Assembly: GCA_001972305.1 (NCBI GenBank)
Contig: BDDD01001667.1
Span: 166,321-230,320, forward strand
Direction: 5' to 3'
From: Cephalotus follicularis
Taxonomy: Eukaryota > Streptophyta > Magnoliopsida > Oxalidales > Cephalotaceae
DNA: 64,000 nucleotides
Under the pieces are notes generated by a model. The model did not search any database. It saw only the letters and a program-made list of their open reading frames with translations, and was not told the DNA's origin. The translations under genes and the position numbers were made by a program. Shown piece after piece: positions 55,491 to 64,000 of the stretch. Each line of letters starts with the position of its first letter. Position 1 is the first letter of the stretch.

Positions 55491-56720
55491 TCGGTTGGGG
55501 CCAATCAACAATACTCTCTATCTTCGAAGGATCCACTGACAGTCCTTCACTCGACACAATGTGACCTAGGAAGGTCACATGATCCAACCAAAATTCGCAC
55601 TTGCTGAATTTGGCGTACAGCTGTTCCTTCCGTAGTGTCTGCAGTACAATTCTCAAATGCTGCATGTGTTCCTTAATGCTCTTTGAGTAGATCAGGATGT
55701 CATCTAAGAGTATAATGACAAACTGGTCCAGGTAAGGTTGGAACACTTTGTTCATCACACACATAAAGGCTGTAGGAGCATTGGTCAAACCAAACGGCAG
55801 TATCAGAAATTCGTAATGCCCACATCTGGTTTGAAATGCGGTCTTCTCCACATCACCCTCTCTGATCCTCAACTGATGATAACCTGTTCTTAGGTCAAGT
55901 TTGGAGAATACAGTTGAGCCTTGCAATTGGTCGAACAACTCCTCAATATGTGGCAGAGGATACTTGTTCTTCACAGTCACCTGATTCAGCAGCCTGTAAT
56001 CAATGCATAGCCGCATCGATCCATCATTCTTTTTCACAAACAGAATCGGTGCTCCCCACGGTGATACACTCGGTCTGATAAAGCCCTTGTCAAGATAGTC
56101 CTGCAGTTGAACTTTCAACTCCTTCAGTTCGGCAGGAGCCATTCGGTACGGTGCTCTGGATATAGGAGCAGTTCCAGGCAACAGCTCAATACTGAACTCT
56201 ATATCCCTCTCCAGTGGCAACGAAGTGAGTTCATCTGGAAACACATCAGGAAATTCACATACAACAGACACTTGTTCAATACTGTGCGTACCTTTTGTAT
56301 GATCAATCACATATGTCAAATAGCCTTCGCATCCTTGCTTAAGATACTTCTGTGCTCGAGTATATGAAATGATCGGAGCAGTAACATTTTTCTCTCCGAT
56401 AAACTTGCACTCAGTCCCATCATGAAGATAAAATGTCATCATCTTGTTGTAGCAATCAACACAAGTGTGATGAGCATATAGCCAGCCCATCCCCAATATT
56501 ACATCAAAATCTTGGATAGGTAACACTATCAAGTCAGCAGATAACTGAATCCCAGCTACCATGATTTCACAGTCTTTCATAACAGTATCAGATAGAAGAC
56601 AAGTACCAGCAGGAGTACTCACCTCCAATACATAAGGTAGTCTAGAAGTAATACCATGTAAATTGCGAGCAAAATCAGATGCAATGAATGAAAGCGTTGC
56701 ACCAGGGTCATCAATACATG
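55490..56720 (-). pseudogene. pol: Family E protease and RT, 3'-truncated
   Basis: The minus-strand frame is open from 56628 past the break at 55490. A one-base deletion at about 56720 falls in the protease active-site codons (the D-S/T-G triplet reads DPGATLSF after the shift). [20 protein letters not shown] is intact. Next come [18 protein letters not shown] and RT with [63 protein letters not shown] and [20 protein letters not shown]. The catalytic box is LLDDILIYS with both aspartates kept. The last family residues are [12 protein letters not shown], then foreign sequence. RNase H and integrase are lost. Confidence 0.9.
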
Positions 56721-57977
56721 AGCTAGTATGCCAAATATATAAATAGTACCTCCCACAACAGTAGTAGATTCTGGCACATCATCTTTAGATAAGGTGTAGA
56801 CCCTACCTTTCACAATCCCCTTTCCGGTGTGTCTCCGCGGTTGATCCGCCGCAACACTACCACTAGCACCAGCACTTCCCTGTTGGCCGCGTGCTTGATC
56901 CCTCATCATCGGGCAACTAATCACCATGTGATCTTGTGAACCACACCTCAAGCACTTTCCTGTCTTCTTCCAGCATTCGGTCTCATCATGATTCTGACGA
57001 CCACAAAAAGTACATCCACCTGCATTCTGTTGACTGTTTTGGCTAGGTGTCCTTGATCGCGAATTTCTACGTCGAGAACCTCCTTGACCTCTGTTGTCAG
57101 ATCTTGTTGACTTAGCAGGATTGTCACTTCCCTACCCCTGTGACTGTACGGCCCTCAATTGATTAGTACGAGTCCGTTCTGCCCTTCTCTCATTCGCGTC
57201 AGCCTCCAGAATCATCGCTCTTTCAGCAACATCAACAAAAGTGGTCAGCTGCAACATCAACAATTTAGATCTGATGTCAACTCGAAGGCCTTTAAGAAAC
57301 CTTCGGATCATCCGTGACTCACCCTCCACAAGATAAGGTGTATGTCTCGCTAGCTCCACAAATCGGGTCTGGTACTGAGCTACCGTCATGTCTCATTGAC
57401 GTAACTCCATCAACTCTGTCTCTCTTCGGTCACGCTCAATCTGTGGCACATAGGTCTCTAGGAACTCTGACTGAAATCTGTCCCAAGTCCTGTCAAATCC
57501 ACGGGCTTCCCATTTTGCCTCAGTTCTTTCCCACCAGTAAGTAGCCTCGCCCCATAAGTGGTATACAGCAAAGTTAAGTTTCTGCTCATCGGTACACTCC
57601 AGGGCAGTAAATATCTTCTCTAAATCTCTAATCCACTGTTCAGCTACTGAGGCATTCAACTCACCATTGAAAGTCGGAGGATTCTGTCTCATGAACCGCT
57701 CCAGATCTCGGCCAAATCCACCTACATGACAAGCTTCAGGTGCTTGCTGATAGGTCCGGTTAGCCTCGTACATTTGCCGACTCTGTTCCATGTTGGCCGC
57801 ATTCGCTTGCATCTACTGCTGAAAGAGATCAGCCATGCGGTCAAAGTGACTCCTCTCATCATACGCTGGAGGAATGTTCACTCCTTCATTCACCGGTGGA
57901 TCATTTCCAGGTACTGGCGGTGCATTGACACCTTCATCAGCTCTACGCCTTCCTCTTCTTCCTCTTCGTAGATCCAT
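56721..57977 (-). pseudogene. gag: Family E gag
   Basis: The start is placed at 57977 (MDLRRGRRGRRRADEG); the in-frame ATG farther right lies in the Sirevirus LTR. The frame is constant to the frameshift near 56720, with stops at 57813, 57390 and about 57129. Features: FGRDLERFMRQNPPTFNGEL, QWIRDLEKIFTALECTDEQK, VYHLWGEATYWWERTEAKWE, FQSEFLETYVPQIERDR, MTVAQYQTRFVELARHTPYL, zinc knuckle CTFCGRQNHDETEC and a second CLRCGSQDHMVISC (both CX2CX4HX4C). Close to the family B gag in order, so Tekay/Del-like. Its leader and 5' LTR were displaced by the Sirevirus insertion at 58003. Confidence 0.9.
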
Positions 57978-58002
57978 TAAGTTTCCTATATGGAATGACA
58001 TA

Positions 58003-58346
58003 TGTTGACATTTATGTCTCAATCCTAAGTTTTGATGATAACATATTTGTGTTTAACAAAGTTTCTTGATGTGCAAGAAAGCCATGAAGTGAGAAAAACA
58101 GCACAAGAATTCTGCAGATACAGGTCAGACCGTCGACGCCCAAGGTTAAAGCGTCAGCGCTTTAGGAGGCAGTCGAGACAAGGGCCTAAGCGTCTACCGG
58201 TGGAGCGTTTGGAGAAGTGGAAGAAACACTCAAACCGTCGACGCCCAGATTCAAGCGTCTGCGCTTTGAGTACTAAGCGTCTGCTCTTTGTGCAAAGCGT
58301 CTGCCGTCTAAACCAGTGAGCACAATTAGAATTAAAACTGGCCAAA
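58003..58346 (+). mobile_element. Sirevirus 5' LTR, 3'-truncated
   Basis: Starts TGTTGACATTTATGTCTCAA and is almost identical to 62831-63175. Identity stops after CTGGCCAAA at 58346, where integrase sequence begins, so the rest of the LTR, PBS, gag and protease are deleted. It is inserted in the leader of family E. Confidence 0.9.
58130..58308. repeat. GTCGAC palindrome cluster 17a, U3-proximal
   Basis: ACCGTCGACGCCCAAG, AAAGCGTCAGCGCTTT, AAGCGTCTACCGG, AACCGTCGACGCCCAG, AAGCGTCTGCGCTTTG and AAGCGTCTGCTCTTTG. They lie 127-305 bp from the LTR start. Confidence 0.9.
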
Positions 58347-60484
58347 CTAGAGCCTCATTTCAAAGCAAGAACATTGTATCTACAACTAGGCCTTTGCAAC
58401 TTTTACATATAGACTTATTTGGACCAATAGATGTTAGAAGCCTAGGTGGAAAATCATATGCCATGGTTATTGTAGACGATTATTCAAGATATACATGGAC
58501 TATTTTCCTAGCCCACAAAAGTGAATCTTTTAAAGAATTTTCAAATTTTTGCAAAACCGTTCAAATTGAAAAAGACACTTCAATTTCTAAAATTAGAAGT
58601 GATCATGGAAAAGAATTTGAAAATCATTTGTTTGAAAACTTTTGTAATAAAAATGGTTTTATACATGAGTTCTCCACTCCAAGAACACCTCAACAAAATG
58701 GGGTTGTTGAAAGGAAGAATAGAACATTACAAGAAATGTGTAGAACACTTTTAAATTAAAATAATTTACCAAAATATTTTTGGGCGGAAGCAATAAATAC
58801 TTCATGTTATATCCTAAATCGAATATCAATAAGGCCGATTCTCAAAAAGACTCCATATGAGTTATGGAGGGGGAGAAAGCCTAACATTAGTTACTTTCAA
58901 CCTTCGGATGCAAGCGTTTTATCCACAATAATGGAAAAGAGCATCTTGGAAAATTCGACTCCAAAGTCGACGAAGGCATATTTCTTGGTTATTCTTCTCA
59001 TAGTAGGGCCTATAGATGCTTCAACAAAAGAACTTTACTTGTTGAAGAATCAATGCATGTTATTTTTGATGAATCTAACCCTAAACTTCCAAAAGAAGTT
59101 TTTGTTGATGATTGTGTAGATTTTATTGAGAATGGTGTTAACAAGCTTAATCTAGATGAAGCCAAAAGGGAGGAGTCCACCATAGAAGAAACCCCTCAAG
59201 AAGACTATCAAGAAGTCCTTCATGACAAAACCTTGAAGGTGGTAAGAGGACATCCTCATGAAGCCATAATAGGTAACCCTAGATTAGGTGTTTCTACTAG
59301 ATCTAGCATTAATCATAATTATATTGCATTCTTATCTCAAATTGAGCCTAAAAATATAAATGAGGCCGAAAAGGATGAAAATTGGATTAATGCCATGCAA
59401 GAAGAATTGAATCAATTTGAAAGGAGTAAAGTATGGAACCTAGTACCCAGACCGAGCAACCAAAACATAATAGGCACAAAGTGGGTTTATAGGAACAAGG
59501 TAGATGACCATGGTATAGTAATTAGGAACAAGGCTAGACTAGTTGCTAAGGGATATTCCCAAGAATAGGGAATCGACTTTGATGAGTCATATGCACCCGT
59601 AGCTAGATTAGAATCTATACGCATGTTGCTTGCATATGCTTCTTTTAAGGATTCTACTCTTTTTCAAATGTATGTAAAAAGTGCTTTTTTAAATGGGTTA
59701 ATAAAGGAGGAAGTGTATGTGGAACAACCTCCCGAGTATGAAAACCCTCATTTTCCCAACCATGTTTTTAAGCTTTCAAAGGCTTTATATGACTTAAAAC
59801 AAGCTCCAAGAGCTTGGTATGAAAAGCTAAGTGGATATCTACTTGAAAATAGTTTTAAAAGAGTCACTATTGACATTACCCTCTTTACAAAAACTGTCAA
59901 TGATGAAATTTTAATTGTTCAAGTATATGTAGATATTATTTTCGGTTCTACTAACAAGAACTTGTGCAAGAATTTTGCTAAGATCATGCAGGTAGAATTC
60001 GAAATGAGCATGATGGGTGAGCTCAACTATTTCCTTGGACTTCAAGTCAAACAATTGGAGGAAGGAATCTTCATCAACCAATCAAAGTATGTCAAGGACC
60101 TACTTAAAAGATTCGGGATGGAGAATGCCAAAAAGAGCAAGACACCCATGAGCACAACTAGAATATATTGCCGCAGGAAGTTGTTGCGCACAAATCATGT
60201 GGATGAAACAACAACTTCTTGACTATGGGTTTAACTTTGTGAAAGTGCCAATTAGGTGTGATAACACTAGTGCCATATGCTTAGGGAAAAACCCAGTTCA
60301 TCACTCTAGAACTAAGCACATTGACATTAGATATCACTTCATAAAAGATCACATAGAAAAGGGTGATATCGAATTAGTTTTCGTCCCGACCCAAGAACAA
60401 GTCGCGGACATATTCACCAAACCATTAGATGAACAAACCTTTTCAAAATTTAGATTGGATTTAGGTTTGTGTGAAATTGAGTGA
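58347..60484 (+). pseudogene. pol: Sirevirus pol remnant: integrase, RT, RNase H
   Basis: Integrase begins mid-domain (RPLQLLHIDLFGPIDVRSLG). The DDE residues are visible in LHIDLFG, RSDHGKEF and NGVVERKNRT. Stops and frameshifts follow at 58757 and about 58915-59050. RT: WVYRNKVDDHGIVIRNKARL, a stop at 59566, then FQMYVKSAFLNG, where the motif A aspartate of MDVKSAF is tyrosine (59671-59673). The YVDD box reads QVYVDIIFGST, one aspartate codon lost. RNase H is cut: after TPMSTT the text joins to LEYIAAGSCCAQ (about 60160) in a different frame, removing its N-terminal half. The C-terminus is complete (ADIFTKPLDEQTFSKFRLDL, stop at 60482). RT and RNase H are inactive. Confidence 0.9.
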
Positions 60485-60809
60485 TTAACATGTTTCTATG
60501 ATTGTTGTGAATATGTATGCTTGCTCAAAATGCTTATTTTCTCATTTTTGCATCATTTGTATTCATTCTCGCTCATTTACGGAAAATCTGCAGAAAAACA
60601 GAGCAAAGCGCCGACTGTTGCTTTTAAAGCGTCAGCGCTTTAAAGCAAAATTAGGGTTCGAAATTGCGGAAATTGGTCTAAGCGCCGACGCTTAACCCCA
60701 AACTGTCGACGCTTTAATCGCGTTTTAAGACAGTAAGCGCCGTCTGCCACGCCTTTTTCACGCACAAATACAAACCCTAACTTCTAAACACTCCATCTTC
60801 GGCGATTTC
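60485..60809 (+). promoter_or_regulatory. Spacer between pol and the downstream ORF, possible internal promoter
   Basis: About 325 bp with no ORF of note. It carries palindrome cluster 17b (60601-60745), then CACAAATACAAACCCTAACT near 60763, which contains an AAACCCTAA (telo-box-like) string, shortly before the ORF start. The promoter role is inference only. Confidence 0.35.
60601..60745. repeat. GTCGAC palindrome cluster 17b, upstream of the second Sirevirus ORF
   Basis: AAAGCGCCGACTG, AAAGCGTCAGCGCTTTAAA, AAGCGCCGACGCTTAA, CCAAACTGTCGACGCTTTAA and AAGCGCCGTCTGCC. Confidence 0.9.
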
Positions 60810-62111
60810 TTGGCGATAATCACTCAAAAAACACAGATTGACCTTCGTACAACATCAATCATGACTAGATCTAAGAATTTTGAGGCAGGACAAGGCTCCA
60901 AGGCAAAGAAGAACTCAGCTGGGCAAAAAGGGAAGGGGAAAGCTGCTCAATCTGCTACTCCTGAGGTTACTCCATCTATTCCTAGGTACCCTGAGGCATA
61001 TTTCAATAGAAAAATACTTGTAGGCAAAGTCTTAGATTTTGATTTTTGCTCTAGAGAAGGGTTTCCTATTGTTGAATGGATTAGGGTTCAAGGTTTAGAA
61101 CCATTTTTCTCTATAAATTTGCCTAGTTATCCCGAACTTATGAAAGAATTCTATGTGCACATACTAGGTAGCTCTATGGATAGCTTAACCACTAAGGTCA
61201 AAAATAAGACCATTGACTTGGACTTAAGTAGACTAAACACTATCCTAAATGTTCCGAACCTTGGTGCTAGGGGTTGGAACCAACGGTCTTGGATGACTAG
61301 CGAAGATTTCAATAGACAAGACTGTGTGCGTGTGTTGTTTGGTGAGAACGCTGATCATGATCAGCGAATGTATACTAGGAATCTCCCTTCGCATTATCGA
61401 TTCCTACACCGTGCGGTATGTACGCATATTTTGCCAAAAGTCGGTGGGTTCGATGAGGTGACCCACATGGAAGCCTACACGATGTATCACTTGATTACTG
61501 GGAGAAAGATAAATGTTCTCTTCCTGATGCTAAATCATATGCATTCGATTCACGACCAAGAGAACGCAAGAATAGGTTATAGCAATATAATAACCAAGAT
61601 TCTCCACTTTTTCAATATCGACCTTACTGGAGAAGTAAACCATGATCTCCAAAGTGCTGACAAGCTTGGGAAAGGAACCCTTGGGAGAATGGGGTTCAAA
61701 AAGCACAAGAGACTCGGTACGTGGATTCCTAGGGACGAGGACTCCAATCAAGTAGTTGAAGAGGAAGGAGAAGCTGAGTTGGGGGAAGAAGCTGAAAATG
61801 TACCACTGCAAATCGAACCTCAAGCTGAACCACTCCCGGATGTCAATCTTCCGAGGAGTAGGCTAGATGAGATCTTTGATGCTATCAAAGGACTGCAGCG
61901 AAATGTTGAGGAAATGAAGATGAGTATGCAATCTGTGAAGAGGCGTCAAAAGAGAATTGCCAAAAAGTTTGCTGACACAGGCATTATCGAATATGGAGGA
62001 CTTATATCTTCATCTTCTAGCCACGACGACATTCCCCCGGATGATGCAGCAACCGATGACATGGAGGGAGAGGTCGGTGGTGACGATGCGGGCACTCACA
62101 TGGACGAATGA
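60810..62111 (+). CDS. Sirevirus downstream ORF, plant-transposon-domain protein
   Basis: The longest uninterrupted ORF with a plausible product (434 codons from 60810, or 417 from the ATG at 60861, MTRSKNFEAGQG, which I prefer). Residues below are counted from 60810. A basic S/K/G-rich N-terminus (about 20-50) is followed by a domain at about 60-290: FDFCSREGFPIVEWIRVQGL, PELMKEFYVHIL, NTILNVPNLGARGW, LPSHYRFLHRAVCTHILPKV and EAYTMYHLITGRKI. This pattern matches what databases call a putative plant transposon protein domain, of unknown function. Next come an acidic linker (EEEGEAELGEEAEN), a predicted coiled coil (LDEIFDAIKGLQRNVEEMKM, about 350-395) and an acidic C-terminus. It sits where Sireviruses carry their so-called envelope-like ORF. 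I see no signal peptide or membrane segment. The pol before it is dead, yet this frame is open. Confidence 0.85.
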   Translation: MAIITQKTQIDLRTTSIMTRSKNFEAGQGSKAKKNSAGQKGKGKAAQSATPEVTPSIPRYPEAYFNRKILVGKVLDFDFCSREGFPIVEWIRVQGLEPFFSINLPSYPELMKEFYVHILGSSMDSLTTKVKNKTIDLDLSRLNTILNVPNLGARGWNQRSWMTSEDFNRQDCVRVLFGENADHDQRMYTRNLPSHYRFLHRAVCTHILPKVGGFDEVTHMEAYTMYHLITGRKINVLFLMLNHMHSIHDQENARIGYSNIITKILHFFNIDLTGEVNHDLQSADKLGKGTLGRMGFKKHKRLGTWIPRDEDSNQVVEEEGEAELGEEAENVPLQIEPQAEPLPDVNLPRSRLDEIFDAIKGLQRNVEEMKMSMQSVKRRQKRIAKKFADTGIIEYGGLISSSSSHDDIPPDDAATDDMEGEVGGDDAGTHMDE

Positions 62112-62830
62112 GCATATGCATCTCATTTTCATTTGCATTTTATGTTTCTGCTATGGACTTGTAGTTTGTTTTGCAACTTGTATAAATTGGAAGTGATATT
62201 TGTAACAAATACTATTGTGTAATGACAATATTTTGTTTTAATTTCAATGTGTACTGGTTTAAACATTGTGGATTTGGAATGCTTGGACTTGAATTTATAA
62301 TTTTCAGCTTGTTATGACGGAAGATTATTTTTAAAATTCTATATGCAGATTGTGTATTGGTGTTCTAGCTTTGAAATATTTGATTTTGGTATGTTTGGAT
62401 TAGTGGGTTGTTCAAATTGTGGACTATGCATTGTCTTTATCTCAACATGCACAAATGACATTATTTGTTGAAAAGTTAAAATTCGAGCATGTATTGTATG
62501 CTCAAATGACATTATTTATGGGTTTGGATATAGCTTTTTCATCCATTTTTGAGATGATAACAAAAAGGGGGAGAAAATTGTGAGATTGGGAGAGAAAATT
62601 ATGGGAGATAGCATAATCATGCATAAGGGATTTAATGACAAAGTAAAATACCCATTATGTGACTAAGGGGGAGGTAACAAATTCAGGGGGAGCAAATGCT
62701 TTTGTGCACTTTTGTGCACTTAACAAGTTCTTAATATTTTACATTTGTACTTTATGTGTTAATGTTTTTAACTTAACGATTATTATGCTTAAAATGAAAC
62801 AAATTTTGTCATCATCAAAAAGGGGGAGAT
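62112..62830 (+). other. Sirevirus 3' untranslated region with repeated polypurine tracts
   Basis: Non-coding and T-rich. AAGGGGGAG-type tracts occur at about 62564, 62667, 62685 and 62818. The last, AAAAAGGGGGAGAT, directly precedes the LTR and is the likely primary plus-strand primer. Several such tracts are, as I recall, a known Sirevirus habit. Confidence 0.75.
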
Positions 62831-62956
62831 TGTTGACATTTATGTCTCAATACTAAGTTTTGATGATAACATATTTGTGTTTAACAAAGTTTCTTGATGT
62901 GCAAGAAAGCCATGAAGTGAGAAAAACAGCACAAGAACTCTGCAGATACAGGTCAG

Positions 62957-63325
62957 ACCGTCGACGCCCAAGGTTAAAGCGTCAGCGCTTTAGGAGGCAG
63001 TCGAGACAAGGGCCTAAGCGTCTACCGGTGGAGCATTTGGAGAAGTGGAAGAAACACTCAAACCGTCGACGCCCAGATTCAAGCGTCTGCGCTTTGAGTA
63101 CTAAGCGTCTGCTCTTTGTGCAAAGCGTCTGCCGTCTAAACCAGTGAGCACAATTAGAATTAAAACTGGCCAAAGCGTCGAAACCCAAGGCTAAGCGTCA
63201 GCGCTTTGAGGTGCCGGTCAACTCCAAAGCTTTGAACGCCTGCACTTTGAGCTGACAATTTGAATTTGAGATCCCTAAAGGTCAAATAAGCGTCGACGCT
63301 TTAAAGGTGACAGTCGACGATTTGG
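62957..63325. repeat. GTCGAC palindrome cluster 17c, U3-proximal
   Basis: Contains the copies listed for 58130-58308 plus AAAGCGTCGAAACC, AAGCGTCAGCGCTTTG, AAGCGTCGACGCTTTAAAGG and ACAGTCGACGATTTGG. It lies 126-494 bp from the LTR start and ends about 95 bp before the TATA box. Confidence 0.9.
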
Positions 63326-63417
63326 TCGGCTAGAACAGTTTCTGACAGAGTTTTAGTGGACATTCCATTATGGAATCAATCCCAATACAATCCCAACGAA
63401 TCTATGAGGCAAGAGGA

Positions 63418-63425
63418 TATATATA
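63418..63425 (+). promoter_or_regulatory. TATA box of the Sirevirus LTR
   Basis: TATATATA in AGAGGATATATATACACGAA. It is well placed to end U3, about 590 bp from the LTR start and just downstream of the palindromes. Confidence 0.7.
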
Positions 63426-63971
63426 CACGAATGTTTTGGAGAAAAAAAGGAGAGCAACAAAAAAGATATCAAATCATTCAAAGAAATCATACTCCAAGCA
63501 TTCAAATACAAAGCTAATCTCAAAAGCTTTTATCTTACATTTTAAGCCATTGTTGTTCTCACTTTGTTTGAGCGAATTTATCTTGTAATATCCAACCTGG
63601 TGAGAGGTTTAGATCAAAACACTACTTCATCTATTTTGATTGTAATAGGGGAGTGATCCCTAAGTGAAATTGGGGAGTGAACCCAAGAGAATTGTAAGTG
63701 ATTGAGGTCAATCACAAAGGTGTACCGAATAGCACCCGGAATTGTATTCGGAGAACTAGCGGAAACTCAAGGAGATCCTTGGGAAAAGTGGACGTAGGCA
63801 AGAGTTACGCCGAATCACTCTAAAGTAGTGTTTGCAATCTCTCTAACTCTCTCTCTTGTTATTGTTGGTTAAATTGCTATTGCTTGATTTTGTTGTTCAT
63901 TGTTTTAAATTGTGAAAAGTTTAGATAATTTTTAGAAACTACAATTCACCCCCCCTTGTAGTTTATTCAAT

Positions 63972-63983
63972 TGGTATCAGAGC
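63972..63983 (+). other. Primer binding site after the shared Sirevirus LTR
   Basis: TGGTATCAGAGC, perfect initiator tRNA-Met PBS, two bases after the LTR. Confidence 0.95.
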
Positions 63984-64000
63984 GGTAGGCTTATTATTCT

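Larger units (their letters stand above)
62831..63969 (+). mobile_element. Sirevirus LTR, full length (1139 bp), shared by two tandem elements
   Basis: Starts TGTTGACATTTATGTCTCAA directly after a polypurine tract and ends TGTAGTTTATTCA. It is followed by AT and a perfect PBS at 63972. It thus serves as 3' LTR of the element on the left and 5' LTR of an element continuing past the window. It contains palindrome cluster 17c and a TATA box at 63418. Confidence 0.9.

Noticed and set aside
59053-59119. Separate small gene inside Sirevirus pol
   Set aside because: Frames here are pieces of the pol linker before RT split by frameshifts.
559-63325. CRISPR array for the regularly spaced GTCGAC palindromes
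   Set aside because: Repeats are far too short and degenerate, spacers are of uneven length, and the context is a plant nuclear genome.

Overview
This window looks like plant nuclear repeat DNA, probably from a eudicot. It is built almost entirely of nested, decayed LTR retrotransposons. The evidence is repeated initiator-tRNA-Met primer binding sites (TGGTATCAGAGC and variants), long LTRs (1.1-2.8 kb) starting TGTAACGCCC or TGTAATAACC and ending in TTACA or GTGACA, chromovirus-type Ty3/gypsy gag-pol frames, and one Sirevirus-type (SIRE/Maximus) Ty1/copia element. I see no convincing host protein-coding gene, no tRNA gene and no complete rRNA gene. A Lamiales-like asterid is only a guess.

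Layout. 1-3163: leader and LTR of a minus-strand copia-like element. 3164-12252: family A gypsy (two LTRs in opposite orientation around a broken gag-protease) joined to a partial LTR of family F. 12253-13884: 3' end of a minus-strand Tat/Athila-like element. 13885-16865: family B LTR with its polypurine tract and a chromodomain remnant. 16870-18092: unassigned. 18093-23958: family C gypsy (LTR, leader ORF, gag-pol to mid-RT), then an inverted C LTR. 23964-30579: a second family B element on the plus strand, split by an LTR-like insertion (27278-29969). 30580-39236: the best preserved element, a minus-strand family B chromovirus with two LTRs and one gag-pol frame. 39237-41549: truncated F LTR. 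41555-44098: solo LTR C' (TSD CCTTT). 44099-44552: Athila-like gag. 44553-48330: deleted family A element. 48331-52111: unassigned locus split by solo LTR F3 (48829-51567, TSD GTGGA). 52112-54378: LTR-like repeat D. 54379-55490: mixed fragments including a 5S rRNA-like block. 55490-57977: family E gag-PR-RT, minus strand. 58003-64000: a Sirevirus with a dead pol, an intact 417-434 codon downstream ORF, and an LTR followed at once by another primer binding site, so it is shared with a second tandem element.

The most unusual signal is not a gene. LTRs of at least six families, both gypsy and copia, carry clusters of short palindromes built on the core GTCGAC with different arms: AAGCGTCGACGCTT, AAGACGTCGACGTCTT and CAGTCGACTG. 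I count about 49 exact GTCGAC hexamers by eye, against roughly 7 expected at this base composition. One cluster starts 126-207 bp from the 5' (U3) terminus of nearly every LTR whose terminus I can place. A second often lies about 0.7-1.5 kb in. Copies of one LTR family hold different arm types at the same place, and a Sirevirus and a gypsy solo LTR share a 15-nt variant exactly. This suggests a regulatory or recombination module passed between, or convergently amplified in, unrelated retrotransposons.
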